64,000 nt of DNA from Pseudomonadota bacterium (GTDB lineage Bacteria > Pseudomonadota > Alphaproteobacteria > Geminicoccales > Geminicoccaceae). Numbering within the stretch: the first letter of the stretch is position 1; every line of letters starts with the position of its first letter. The stretch covers positions 62,001 to 126,000 of the forward strand of contig JAUQQO010000009.1 in assembly GCA_030549795.1 (NCBI GenBank), written 5' to 3'. Shown piece by piece: positions 54,030-62,367 of this stretch. The notes under the pieces are model-generated. The model saw nothing but the letters and a program-made list of their open reading frames with translations, was not told the origin of the DNA and did not search any database. Position numbers and translations under genes: made by a program.

Positions 54030-54989
54030 GTGCCCTTGGCATCGATCGCGCCCTCCTTTGGGCGCGCTCTTTCCCCCGAACTCGCGCGTGCTGCCGCCGC
54101 CTGGCTCGAGTGGCAAGCGGCGATGGGGGTCGATTGCCCCCTCTTAGCCGATCCGAAAAGGCGCAAGGAGGTGAGCGAGGATCGTCCCGACCCTGAGGAT
54201 CGCCCCGACCCTAAAGCCGCGTTCGCTGCATCCGGCTCCGGTGACGAGCCCGCGCCCCGCGAGGAGAGCACGAGCCGCGCCGCCCGCGCGCGCAGCCGCA
54301 CAGCCGGCGGTGCGGAGCTCCCTCCGGTCACGAGCGCTCGGGCGCTCGCCGCCTCCTGCCGCAGCCTCGAGGAGCTGGCTCGGGCGCTCGAGGCGTTCGA
54401 CCAGTGTCCGCTCAAGGCCACGGCGACCCGTCTGTGTCTGTGCGACGGCAATCCGCAGGCTGCGATCATGCTCGTAGGCGAAGCGCCCGGTCTTGAGGAA
54501 GATCGCCAAGGAAAGCCGTTCGTCGGGCCTTCCGGCCGACTTTTGGATCGGATGCTCGCGGCGATCGGCCTCGACCGAAGCCGCGTCTACATCACCAACA
54601 CGGTGTTCTGGCGGCCTCCCGGTAACCGCCCACCGAGCGCCCTCGAGCTCGCGATCTGCGCGCCGTTCTTGGAGCGGCAAATCGAATTGTTGCGACCGCG
54701 CGTGCTGGTCTTCGTAGGCGGTATCGCCGCCCGCGCTCTTTTAGGAAGCACCGAAGGCGTTACCAAATTGCGCGGCCGCAAGCTCTCTTACGAACCGCGC
54801 GGCGGCGGGCCGCCCATCCCTGCCTTCGTGATCTTCCATCCCGCCTATCTGTTGCGCCAACCCCTGCAGAAGAAGTTGGCTTGGCGCGATCTGTTGCAGC
54901 TCGCAGCCGAGCTGCGACGTCTGGGGATCTTGGAGCCTTCAATTAGAGCTTACGCGAAAGGAGGTGGCCGCAGCGAGGAAGATTGCTGA
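54030..54989 (+). CDS. uracil-DNA glycosylase (family 4-like)
   Basis: A 319-residue glycosylase from GTG at 54030, which has GGGGGAG just upstream; an in-frame GTG at 53961 is less likely. The core has MLVGEAPGLEEDRQGKPFVGPSG (in part) with the family 4 GEAPG motif, the TNTVFWRPPGNRPPS stretch and FHPAYLLRQP. A disordered Arg/Pro/Glu linker precedes it. The four-cysteine Fe-S spacing of classical family 4 enzymes is not obvious: C residues occur in FDQCPLKATATRLCLC and in ICAPFL. It removes uracil from DNA. A lytic transglycosylase gene follows 32 bases downstream. Confidence 0.88.
   Translation: MPLASIAPSFGRALSPELARAAAAWLEWQAAMGVDCPLLADPKRRKEVSEDRPDPEDRPDPKAAFAASGSGDEPAPREESTSRAARARSRTAGGAELPPVTSARALAASCRSLEELARALEAFDQCPLKATATRLCLCDGNPQAAIMLVGEAPGLEEDRQGKPFVGPSGRLLDRMLAAIGLDRSRVYITNTVFWRPPGNRPPSALELAICAPFLERQIELLRPRVLVFVGGIAARALLGSTEGVTKLRGRKLSYEPRGGGPPIPAFVIFHPAYLLRQPLQKKLAWRDLLQLAAELRRLGILEPSIRAYAKGGGRSEEDC
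54177..54212 (+). repeat. 18-base tandem duplication within the uracil-DNA glycosylase gene
   Basis: GAGGATCGTCCCGACCCT at 54177-54194 is repeated at 54195-54212 with one T to C difference. In the protein it gives two EDRPDP units in the linker between the N-terminal segment and the glycosylase core. It keeps frame. Confidence 0.85.
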
Positions 54990-55021
54990 GACGGAGGGTA
55001 AACTAGAGGAGGTATCCTGTC

Positions 55022-56605
55022 TTGACGATACTCGGTACCAGCGCACGAGCATCGAGTCGCGGTATGGGGGTCGTGGTGGCGGCCGGTCTTTATGGACTTG
55101 CCGCCAGCGGCAGCCTTCTTGCCGAACCCATCGTCCAGACCGCCCGTCTTGACCCCCGCGACCGCCCGGCGGAGCCGACTTGGATCGTGCCGAGCCCGCT
55201 CGGTCAAACCGACATTCTTCGCTATCGTGAGGCTTTTGCGCTGCAAGCGCGGGGTCGCATCGAAGAGGCCGATGCCAAGCTCGCCGAACTCAGCAGTCGA
55301 ATCCTCTTGGGCCACGTGCTCGCCGAACGCTATCTCGGGCAATACTACAAGGCTAATTATCAAGAGCTGGTGAGCTGGCTGGAAAGCTATAGCGATTTGC
55401 CGCAAGCCAATCGAATCTATCGCCTGGCGCTGAGCAAACGGCCCGCTCATGCCAAGCTTCCTCCCAATCCGGAAGAGGAAACGGAATCCGAGGAGCAGCC
55501 TTGGTCGGCCGACCTCGTCGGTCCGCCGCGCAAACAGTTCGAAGCGGCACTCCAAGCCTGGCGACGGCGGGACTTTGAGCGCGCCGCCGGGATTCTGGGC
55601 GAGCTCGCCAACCGTGAGGGGGCGAGCGAGGAAGAGGTGACCACGGCCGCTTTTTGGGCCGCGCGCGCCAACTTAGCTGCCGGCCGACCGCAGCTCGTGG
55701 GCCGCTACCTGCGGCTTGCAGCGCACAGCGGCCGCAGCTTTTATGGCCTTCTGGCCCGCACCGTGCTCGGCCAGCCGATGAGCTGGAACTGGCAGGAACT
55801 CAGCCTGCGGGCGGAGATGATCGAACTTCTCGTGCGCTATCCGGGCTCGAGGCGGGCGCTCGCCCTAACCCAAATCGGCCAGACCCGTCTTGCCGAGGCC
55901 GAGATCATGGCCCTTGCCGGCAAAGCGCGGGCCGAACTCGGCACCGCCCTGATCGCGCTTGCCGAGGCAACCGGCATGGCGGGAGCCCAGATCAAGATCG
56001 CCCAACGCATGGGCCTGGTCGAAGGACGGCAGCACGATGCCGCGCTCTTTCCGATCCCGAGCTGGAAACCGTCGCGCGGCTGGCGGGTCGACCGCGCACT
56101 CGTCTACGCCGTCATTCGCACCGAAAGCGGCTTCGATGTCGAGGCCAAGAGCCGACGCGGGGCACTCGGGCTCATGCAGGTCATGCCCGAGACGGCAGAA
56201 GAGCTCGCGCGACGGGGCAAGCTCGGCTACCGCGGCAAGGCGGCGCTCTTAAAGCCGGAGACCAATCTCGAGATCGGGCAAACCAAGCTGCTCGAGCTCA
56301 CCCGCCATCCCGCAGTGGGCAAGAGCCTCATCCACCTGCTCGCCGCCTACAATGCCGGTGTGAACCGCCTATCCGGGTGGCTCGAGCGCGAGCTCCGCGC
56401 CACCGGCGACGATCCTCTCTTGATGATCGAGAGCATTCCCGCCTCAGAAACGCGCAGCTATGTAAAAAAGGTGCTCACAGCTCTTTGGGTGTATCGCGCG
56501 CGTCTCGGCCAGCCGATCCCCGAGCTCCTGGCTCTGGCCGAGAACCGCTGGCCCGTGCTCGAGCGCTTGGATCCTGAGGAGGTCCGCTTTGCCCGGACGA
56601 ATTGA
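55022..56605 (+). CDS. soluble lytic murein transglycosylase
   Basis: A 527-residue periplasmic lytic transglycosylase. A signal-like stretch occupies residues 15-35, then an alpha-helical superhelix-type domain (about 60-345) and the C-terminal SLT domain with catalytic E368 in VIRTESGFD, SRRGALGLMQVMPETA and LLAAYNAGVNRLSGW. The start is TTG at 55022, preceded by a strong GAGGAGGT site. It overlaps the next gene by 17 bases. Confidence 0.92.
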   Translation: MTILGTSARASSRGMGVVVAAGLYGLAASGSLLAEPIVQTARLDPRDRPAEPTWIVPSPLGQTDILRYREAFALQARGRIEEADAKLAELSSRILLGHVLAERYLGQYYKANYQELVSWLESYSDLPQANRIYRLALSKRPAHAKLPPNPEEETESEEQPWSADLVGPPRKQFEAALQAWRRRDFERAAGILGELANREGASEEEVTTAAFWAARANLAAGRPQLVGRYLRLAAHSGRSFYGLLARTVLGQPMSWNWQELSLRAEMIELLVRYPGSRRALALTQIGQTRLAEAEIMALAGKARAELGTALIALAEATGMAGAQIKIAQRMGLVEGRQHDAALFPIPSWKPSRGWRVDRALVYAVIRTESGFDVEAKSRRGALGLMQVMPETAEELARRGKLGYRGKAALLKPETNLEIGQTKLLELTRHPAVGKSLIHLLAAYNAGVNRLSGWLERELRATGDDPLLMIESIPASETRSYVKKVLTALWVYRARLGQPIPELLALAENRWPVLERLDPEEVRFARTN

Positions 56606-57167
56606 CGAGAGCATCCCCTTTCGACCGGTCAACATCGCGCTGCTTACCATCTCCGATACCCGCGACGCATCGACCGATCGTTCGGGAGATCTACTTGCCG
56701 AGCGGATCACGACCGCCGGCCACAGGCTCGTCGAACGCGCGATCGTCAAAGACGATCTGGATGCGATCGTGCAACGGCTGCGGGCTTGGATTGAGGACCC
56801 GCGCATCGAAGTGATCATTACCACCGGCGGAACGGGCGTGACGGGACGCGATGTCACGCCCGAAGCGCTCGCGCGCGTCGTCGAAAAGCACATCCCGGGC
56901 TTCGGCGAACTCTTCCGGATGCTCTCCTACGCCAAGATCGGCACCTCCTGCTTGCAGAGTCGTGCCGATGCGGGTGTCGCTAAGGGAACCTACATTTTTT
57001 GTTTGCCCGGCTCGCCGAGTGCCTGCCGCGATGGCTGGGACGAGATCCTCGCCTTTCAGCTCGACATCCGACACCGCCCCTGCAACTTCGCCGAGCTCCT
57101 GCCGCGCTTGCGCGAACACGAAACCGGCCCGGGCACACGGAGAAGCGATCCGACACCTCACGCTTAA
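56589..57167 (+). CDS. moaB: MoaB/Mog molybdopterin biosynthesis protein
   Basis: A 192-residue protein of the molybdopterin adenylyltransferase fold. Motifs are INIALLTISDTR-type start (NIALLTISDTRDASTDRSGD), TTGGTGVTGRDVTPEAL and LPGSPSACRDGWDEIL. The start is TTG at 56589 with GAGGAGGT just upstream, inside the end of the transglycosylase gene. It supports molybdoenzymes such as MsrP encoded in the window. Confidence 0.92.
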   Translation: MPGRIDESIPFRPVNIALLTISDTRDASTDRSGDLLAERITTAGHRLVERAIVKDDLDAIVQRLRAWIEDPRIEVIITTGGTGVTGRDVTPEALARVVEKHIPGFGELFRMLSYAKIGTSCLQSRADAGVAKGTYIFCLPGSPSACRDGWDEILAFQLDIRHRPCNFAELLPRLREHETGPGTRRSDPTPHA

Positions 57168-57432
57168 GCGTAAGGAGAGCCCCGATCTCGGCCAAAGGAG
57201 CTGTTGTTCGCAAGCACTCGCGACGCGGGCGTACCGCCTTCGCTGCCGACACCGGCTCGGCTCTGTGTCTTGAGATCGTTGGCGTGTTCGACTTTTTCCT
57301 GTCAAAGGATCATTGTGTTTCCGATCCGGCGCGTTCCGGGCTGCGCGTTCCAGGTGCATGCTCGCAGGCGATACCCGAGCGCGGCGATCGGCGGCACGCG
57401 CGACAATCGGCTCGAGGGAGGATGAAGCGGCG

Positions 57433-57882
57433 ATGACACGCAGGATGTCGGTGCTGGTGATCGGTGCGGTCGCGCTTGCGACCGTCGCTTCGGCGAGCGC
57501 GCAGGACGTGATCAAGGCGCGCCAGGCCGAGTTCAAGGAGTTCGGCCGACGCATGGGGGCGATCAAGGACGTCGTGATCGACAAAAAGGGTGGCACACTC
57601 GCCGACGTCGCCGGGCATGCGGAATACCTCGTCGGCAAGCTGCCCCAGATCCCGAGCTGGTTCCCAGAAGGTAGCGACAAGGGCGAGACGCGGGCACTGC
57701 CTGAAATCTGGCTCAATTTCGCCGACTTCGAGGCGAAGTCGAAGAACGCCACCGAGCTCGCGCGCGTTCTTTTGACCGCCGCCAAGAGCGGCGATCAGAC
57801 CGCGACCATCCAGGCGTTCGGAAAGCTCGGTCAGGAAGGTTGCGGAGGCTGCCATCAGCCCTATCGTCGACCTGAGAGGTGA
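57433..57882 (+). CDS. cytochrome c' (class II c-type cytochrome)
   Basis: A 149-residue periplasmic cytochrome. A signal peptide ends after ASASAQ near residue 24. The heme site CGGCH (C137-C140-H141) is at the far C-terminus in a four-helix-bundle-type sequence, as in cytochromes c'. A di-heme cytochrome gene follows 3 bases later, so they are probably co-expressed electron carriers. The upstream 265-base gap holds the likely promoter. Confidence 0.9.
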   Translation: MTRRMSVLVIGAVALATVASASAQDVIKARQAEFKEFGRRMGAIKDVVIDKKGGTLADVAGHAEYLVGKLPQIPSWFPEGSDKGETRALPEIWLNFADFEAKSKNATELARVLLTAAKSGDQTATIQAFGKLGQEGCGGCHQPYRRPER

Positions 57883-57885
57883 GGC

Positions 57886-58737
57886 ATGCGCGGCCCGTCG
57901 CGCGCGGTCGCGCTCGCACTCGCCGGGGTGGTGTTGGCCGCTGCCGTGGCCGCCGCGACGCCGGAGGAGCTCGCACGCGGCGAGCTCCTCTTCCATATCG
58001 GCGGCTGCACCAACTGCCACACCGCCAAGGACGGTCCGCTGCTCGCAGGTGGTGATGCGATCGTCACGCCGTTCGGGACTTTCTATGCCCCCAACATCAC
58101 TCCCGATCCGGAAACCGGGATCGGGCGATGGACGCGCGACGACTTCCTGCGGGCGATGCGGTTCGGCAAAGCGCCCGACGGAAGTCCTTACTACCCGGCC
58201 TTTCCCTACACCTCCTATGCGCGGATGACCGACGACGATCTTTTGGCGTTGGAGGCCTATCTGCGCACCCTACCTCCGGTGCGCCGGGAGAACCGCCCGC
58301 ACGAGCTCCCGTTCCCCTACAACATTCGCTTCGGGCTACACCTTTGGCAGTGGCTGTTCCACGACCCCACCCCCTTTCGACCCGACCCAGCGCGCAGCCC
58401 GCAATGGAACCGTGGTGCCTATCTCGTCGAAGGCCCCGGGCACTGCGGAGAATGCCACACCCCGCGCACCTTCTTCGGCAACCTCGACCGCGCACGCGCC
58501 TATGCCGGTGCGCAGCTCGGCAAAGAGACGATCCCCAACATCACGAGCGACCCTGTGCGCGGCATCGGCCGCTGGAGCCGCGGCGATCTCAGCACCTTTC
58601 TTCTCATCGGCATCAAGCCCGACGGCGATTTTGTAGGCGGTGACATGGCCAAAGTGGTCCGCAACGGCACCGCCAAGCTGCCCGAGGCCGATCGCGAGGC
58701 GATCGTCGAATATCTGAGCTCCTTGCCGCCACGCTGA
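57886..58737 (+). CDS. di-heme cytochrome c
   Basis: A 283-residue periplasmic protein with a signal peptide (residues 1-24) and two c-type heme motifs, CTNCH (41-45) and CGECH (187-191), each starting a cytochrome domain. This is the pattern of the cytochrome subunits of alcohol/gluconate-type dehydrogenases and other periplasmic donors. The domains repeat related segments (APNITPDPETGIGRWTRDDF and PNITSDPVRGIGRWSRGDL), which points to internal duplication. The partner dehydrogenase is not in the window. Confidence 0.9.
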   Translation: MRGPSRAVALALAGVVLAAAVAAATPEELARGELLFHIGGCTNCHTAKDGPLLAGGDAIVTPFGTFYAPNITPDPETGIGRWTRDDFLRAMRFGKAPDGSPYYPAFPYTSYARMTDDDLLALEAYLRTLPPVRRENRPHELPFPYNIRFGLHLWQWLFHDPTPFRPDPARSPQWNRGAYLVEGPGHCGECHTPRTFFGNLDRARAYAGAQLGKETIPNITSDPVRGIGRWSRGDLSTFLLIGIKPDGDFVGGDMAKVVRNGTAKLPEADREAIVEYLSSLPPR

Positions 58738-58805
58738 GCGCCCCCCTGCCACCCCCAAGGCCGCGGCGGCCGTGTTCGCGTTATGCGTTTTTATGAGAAA
58801 GATCA

Positions 58806-58831
58806 CTAGCGTATTGGTAGAAATTCGCTAG
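58806..58831. promoter_or_regulatory. inverted repeat in the promoter region of the sugar operon
   Basis: CTAGCG at 58806-58811 and CGCTAG at 58826-58831 flank 14 bases. It lies in an A+T-rich patch just upstream of the first operon gene (start 58868). It could be a promoter element or operator for the CDP-sugar operon. Confidence 0.35.
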
Positions 58832-58867
58832 ACTCCGCGCCGATCGCCGCATCGGGGCGGAGGCGCG

Positions 58868-59998
58868 ATGCAGCTCGATCCGAGCTTTTGGTGCGGTCGG
58901 CGCGTGTTCGTGACCGGTCATGCCGGCTTCAAGGGAAGCTGGCTGCTGGCCTGGCTCGCTGATCTCGGCGCCGAAGTAACGGGCTTTGGCCATCCGCCGC
59001 GCTGGTCGCCCGCGCTGCTCGAGCTCGCCGGTCTGACGGAGCGGGTGCGCGCGATCGAAGGCGATGTACGCGATCGCGAGGCTCTTTCGCGCGCCCTAAG
59101 CGAGGCCGAGCCCGAGATCGTCGTGCACCTCGCTGCGCGTCCGATCGTCTTTCACGCGCTTTGTGACCCCGTGGGCACGGTTGAAACCAACGTCCTCGGC
59201 ACCCTCAACCTCTTAGAAGCGATCCGCGCCACCTCTTCGGTGCGCGCTGCCGTGATCGTCACGAGCGACAAATGCTATCGCGAGCCCTTTCACGCCTGCC
59301 GCGAGAACGACCCGCTTGGCGGCGACGAACCCTATGCCGCGAGTAAAGCCTGTGCGGAGATCATCACCCACGCCTGGCGATCGAGCTTTTTGTCCCCGCG
59401 CACCGGCATCGGCATCGCCACCGCGCGCGCCGGCAACGTCATTGGCGCCGGAGATTGGTCGCCGCATCGGCTGATCCCCGACCTCGTCCGCGCCTATGTC
59501 GCTGGTACCACACCGGTTTTGCGCCGGCCCGGAGCGATCCGCCCCTGGCAACATGTGTTGGACGCTCTCTGCGGCTATCTCTTGCTCGCGCAAGCACTGG
59601 TAAGCGATCCGGCGCAGTTCGCCTCGGCCTGGAACTTCGGCCCCGATCCCGGCGGCGATTGGACGGTCGCCGAGATCGCCGCCGCCGTTCTGCGCCGCCT
59701 CGGGACGGGACGCTGGCAAGTCGAACACGGTCCGGTCCCGCCCGAGCCTGCCCTACAACGCCTGTGCAACGAGCGGGCGCGCCGAAAGCTCGGCTGGCGG
59801 CCACGGCTGACCACCGCCGAAGCGGTGGAGTGGACGGTCGACGGCTATCGCGCACTCCTCGAAGGGCGCAAGGCCGACTGGCTCATCGACCAGATCCGAC
59901 GCTATCGGCTGCGTTTGAGCGAGCCCCCAGCGCGCACGGTGCGCGCTCCTGCTTTGCCGGAGCTGGAGGTTCAGCATGGACTATCCGCGCCCGGCTGA
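58868..59998 (+). CDS. rfbG: CDP-glucose 4,6-dehydratase
   Basis: A 376-residue SDR that makes CDP-4-keto-6-deoxyglucose. The NAD motif is VTGHAGFKGSWLLAWL; TSDKCYREPFHACREND and EPYAASKACAE contain the catalytic Tyr/Lys (Y-x3-K) and are specific to RfbG-type enzymes. RPWQHVLDALCGYLLL and WNFGPDPGG follow. ATG at 58868 follows CGGAGGCGCG. The next gene starts within its end (23-base overlap). Confidence 0.92.
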   Translation: MQLDPSFWCGRRVFVTGHAGFKGSWLLAWLADLGAEVTGFGHPPRWSPALLELAGLTERVRAIEGDVRDREALSRALSEAEPEIVVHLAARPIVFHALCDPVGTVETNVLGTLNLLEAIRATSSVRAAVIVTSDKCYREPFHACRENDPLGGDEPYAASKACAEIITHAWRSSFLSPRTGIGIATARAGNVIGAGDWSPHRLIPDLVRAYVAGTTPVLRRPGAIRPWQHVLDALCGYLLLAQALVSDPAQFASAWNFGPDPGGDWTVAEIAAAVLRRLGTGRWQVEHGPVPPEPALQRLCNERARRKLGWRPRLTTAEAVEWTVDGYRALLEGRKADWLIDQIRRYRLRLSEPPARTVRAPALPELEVQHGLSAPG

Positions 59999-60788
59999 GG
60001 TTCCGGTCTTCGTGCTCTGCGGCGGTCGCGGCACGCGTCTTGGAGAAACCTGCCGCACGCTTCCCAAGCCCATGATCGAGATCGGTGACCGGCCGATCCT
60101 GTTACACATCATGGATTGGTACGCGCGCTTCGGCTTTCGCCGTTTCGTGCTCTGCGCGGGCTGGCGTTCGGATGTGATCGCGCGATTCTTCTTAGACTAC
60201 CGAGCGCTGACGGAAGACTTCACGATCGAGACCAGAAGTGGTCGCATAAGTTTTCATCAAAGCGGCTGTACTCCCGATTGGGAAGTCACCATCGCACATA
60301 CCGGCGCGCAGGCGATGACGGGAGCGCGCATCGCTCGCGCCGCGGCCCGCTATCTCGGGGAGGCCGAGCATTTCGCCGTCACCTACGGCGATGGTCTTAC
60401 CGATGTCGATCTCGCCGCAGAGTTCGCCTTTCACCTCGAGCACGGCCGCATCGGAACCGTCCTCGCCGTCCACCCGGTCTCGCCGTTCGGACATTTCGCG
60501 CTCGCCGAAGACGAAGCGGTTGCTTTCGTCGAGAAACCGGTTCTCGAAGATACCTGGGCCAATGGAGGTTTCTTTTTCTTCCGGCGTAGCTTTCTCGACT
60601 ATCTCTCAACGGACGACAACTGCGTCCTCGAAGAGGAGCCGCTGCGCCGTCTCGTCGCGCGGCGCGAACTCAAGCCCTTCTATCACCGCGGTTTCTGGTC
60701 GGCGATCGACACGCTCAAAGATCGCGACCGCATCAACGCTCTTTGGGAATCGGGAGCAGCTCCATGGCGCGGTCCGCAGTCGGAGTGA
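59976..60788 (+). CDS. rfbF: glucose-1-phosphate cytidylyltransferase
   Basis: A 270-residue nucleotidyltransferase. FVLCGGRGTRLGETCRTLPKPMIEIGDRPILLHIM (in part) is the RfbF N-terminus; TYGDGLTDVDL gives the metal-binding Asp; WANGGFFFFRRSFLDYL is diagnostic. It charges Glc-1-P with CTP for the RfbG homologue. It overlaps rfbG by 23 bases and the next gene by 25. Confidence 0.95.
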   Translation: MDYPRPAEVPVFVLCGGRGTRLGETCRTLPKPMIEIGDRPILLHIMDWYARFGFRRFVLCAGWRSDVIARFFLDYRALTEDFTIETRSGRISFHQSGCTPDWEVTIAHTGAQAMTGARIARAAARYLGEAEHFAVTYGDGLTDVDLAAEFAFHLEHGRIGTVLAVHPVSPFGHFALAEDEAVAFVEKPVLEDTWANGGFFFFRRSFLDYLSTDDNCVLEEEPLRRLVARRELKPFYHRGFWSAIDTLKDRDRINALWESGAAPWRGPQSE

Positions 60789-61369
60789 TCGACCCCATCG
60801 ACGAACCGATGCCACACGTCTTCCTCATCCAAGTCAAAGCCCACGAAGACGAGCGAGGGTCGTTTTTGCGTCTTTACTGCCGTGATCAGCTCTCTCGGCT
60901 CGGTTTTGATTTCGAAGTTGTACAAGCGAATCTTTCGACCAACCCCAAAAAGGGCACGCTGCGCGGGCTCCACTACCAACTCCCGCCTTCAGCGGAGACC
61001 AAGCTCGTGTGGTGTCTGCGCGGATCGGTGTGGGACTGCGTTCTCGACCTGCGCGCGACGTCACCGACCTTCGGGAAGTGGGTGGGCTACGAACTTTCCG
61101 CCACCAACCGCCGTGCCGTGCTGGTTCCGCCCGGCTGTGCGCACGGATTTCTCACCCTCGAGCCCAACGTTGTCCTCTTTTACCTCGTCTCCGCGCGTTA
61201 CGATCCCGCCCGCGAGCGCGGCATACGCTGGAATGACCCGTTCTTCGCCATTGCCTGGCCGTTTGCGCCTGCGCTCGTGAGCCCCCGCGACCGCGCCCAT
61301 CCCGATTTCGAACCGGGCTACCACCTCGGTTGTGCCGAAAATGGGCTCGTCCCATGCGTGCCCTTGTGA
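60764..61369 (+). CDS. dTDP-4-keto-6-deoxyhexose 3,5-epimerase family protein
   Basis: A 201-residue cupin-type epimerase. HEDERGSFLRLY, NLSTNPKKGTLRGLHYQ with the catalytic His, and VPPGCAHGFLTLEPN are family motifs. In an operon with CDP-glucose enzymes it should act on CDP-4-keto-6-deoxyhexose. ATG at 60764 overlaps the rfbF end; M at 60830 (MPHVFLIQ) is another possible start. Confidence 0.85.
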   Translation: MARSAVGVIDPIDEPMPHVFLIQVKAHEDERGSFLRLYCRDQLSRLGFDFEVVQANLSTNPKKGTLRGLHYQLPPSAETKLVWCLRGSVWDCVLDLRATSPTFGKWVGYELSATNRRAVLVPPGCAHGFLTLEPNVVLFYLVSARYDPARERGIRWNDPFFAIAWPFAPALVSPRDRAHPDFEPGYHLGCAENGLVPCVPL

Positions 61370-62358
61370 CCGGCGCCTCCTCTTTCACCGGCTGCTGGTT
61401 CGCGCTCGCGCTCGCCAGCCAGGGGGTGACCGTCACCGCGATCCAGCGGCGACCGCGCCATGTCTATCCACCCGCAGAACGAGCGCGGCTTGCCCTACTT
61501 GCCGACCGGGTGACGCTCCTTGAAGCCGCAAGCCTTGCAAGCGAGCCGGTGTTGGCCGCCATCGCCCGCAGCCAACCGGATCTCTTGTGCTTGCACGGAG
61601 CCGCGGTCGGCGACCACCGCGATCCCCGCTACGACGTGCTCGAGGCGGTGGCGCGCACGACCGAAGGGCTCGATCACCTCCTCGATGCGTTCAGCGCCGC
61701 CGGCGGACGCGCGGTGCTGGTCACCGGCAGCGTCTTCGAAGTTGGAGAAGGCGCGAGCACCGAACCCTTGCGTGCGGTCAACCTTTACGGGCTCGCCAAG
61801 AGCCTGATTTGGCAGATCGTCCGCTTCGCAGCCGAACGGCGCGGGCTCATCCTCGGTAAGTTCGTGATCGCCCATCCCGTGGGCCCGTTCGATAAGACCA
61901 TGGGCCTCGTCCCCGACCTTCTCGCCGCATGGCGCCGCGGCGAGCCGGCGCTCGTGCGCCGACCCGAGCTCGTGCGCGATTTCCTCCCCATCGACGCGCT
62001 CGCCGCAGCCTACGCCGCAGCTGCGCTGAAGCTGCTCGGGCACGGCTCTGTCCATCTCGTTCCCAGCCTGTGGCCGGAGCGGACGGCTACCTTTGCCCGT
62101 CGAATGGCGCGAGCCTTGCGTTCTCGGATGGGCTTGGACTGCGCGGTGGCGGAGTGCGAGCCGTCGGAACCCAGCGAGGAACCCGCGATTCGCATCGGCC
62201 TGCACGATTTGCGCACGCTCGTGCCGGCTTGGGATCCGGAAGCGTTTTGGGATCTGTTCGCGCGCGCTCTCGATCGTCCGCTCACAGCGGCCGAGTTGAG
62301 CGCGCATCTCGCCCGACTTCGTTTCGACACCACCGAGGCGTTGCGGGTTGCCGCTTAA
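61354..62358 (+). CDS. NAD-dependent epimerase/dehydratase (SDR) of the CDP-sugar operon
   Basis: A 334-residue extended SDR. ALVTGASSFTGCWFALALA is the NAD motif; VNLYGLAKSLIWQIV holds the Y-x3-K pair; the serine-type strand is TGSVFEVGEG. It probably reduces or epimerises the keto sugar formed upstream. There is no RfbH-like 3-dehydratase, so a 3,6-dideoxy sugar is not predicted. ATG at 61354 overlaps the preceding gene by 16 bases. Confidence 0.85.
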   Translation: MRALVTGASSFTGCWFALALASQGVTVTAIQRRPRHVYPPAERARLALLADRVTLLEAASLASEPVLAAIARSQPDLLCLHGAAVGDHRDPRYDVLEAVARTTEGLDHLLDAFSAAGGRAVLVTGSVFEVGEGASTEPLRAVNLYGLAKSLIWQIVRFAAERRGLILGKFVIAHPVGPFDKTMGLVPDLLAAWRRGEPALVRRPELVRDFLPIDALAAAYAAAALKLLGHGSVHLVPSLWPERTATFARRMARALRSRMGLDCAVAECEPSEPSEEPAIRIGLHDLRTLVPAWDPEAFWDLFARALDRPLTAAELSAHLARLRFDTTEALRVAA

Positions 62359-62367
62359 GAGGTGGCT

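Noticed and set aside
57160-57171. Palindrome ACGCTTAAGCGT at the end of the moaB-like gene
   Set aside because: It includes the stop codon and lacks a T-run or partner site; likely coincidental, though a weak terminator cannot be excluded.
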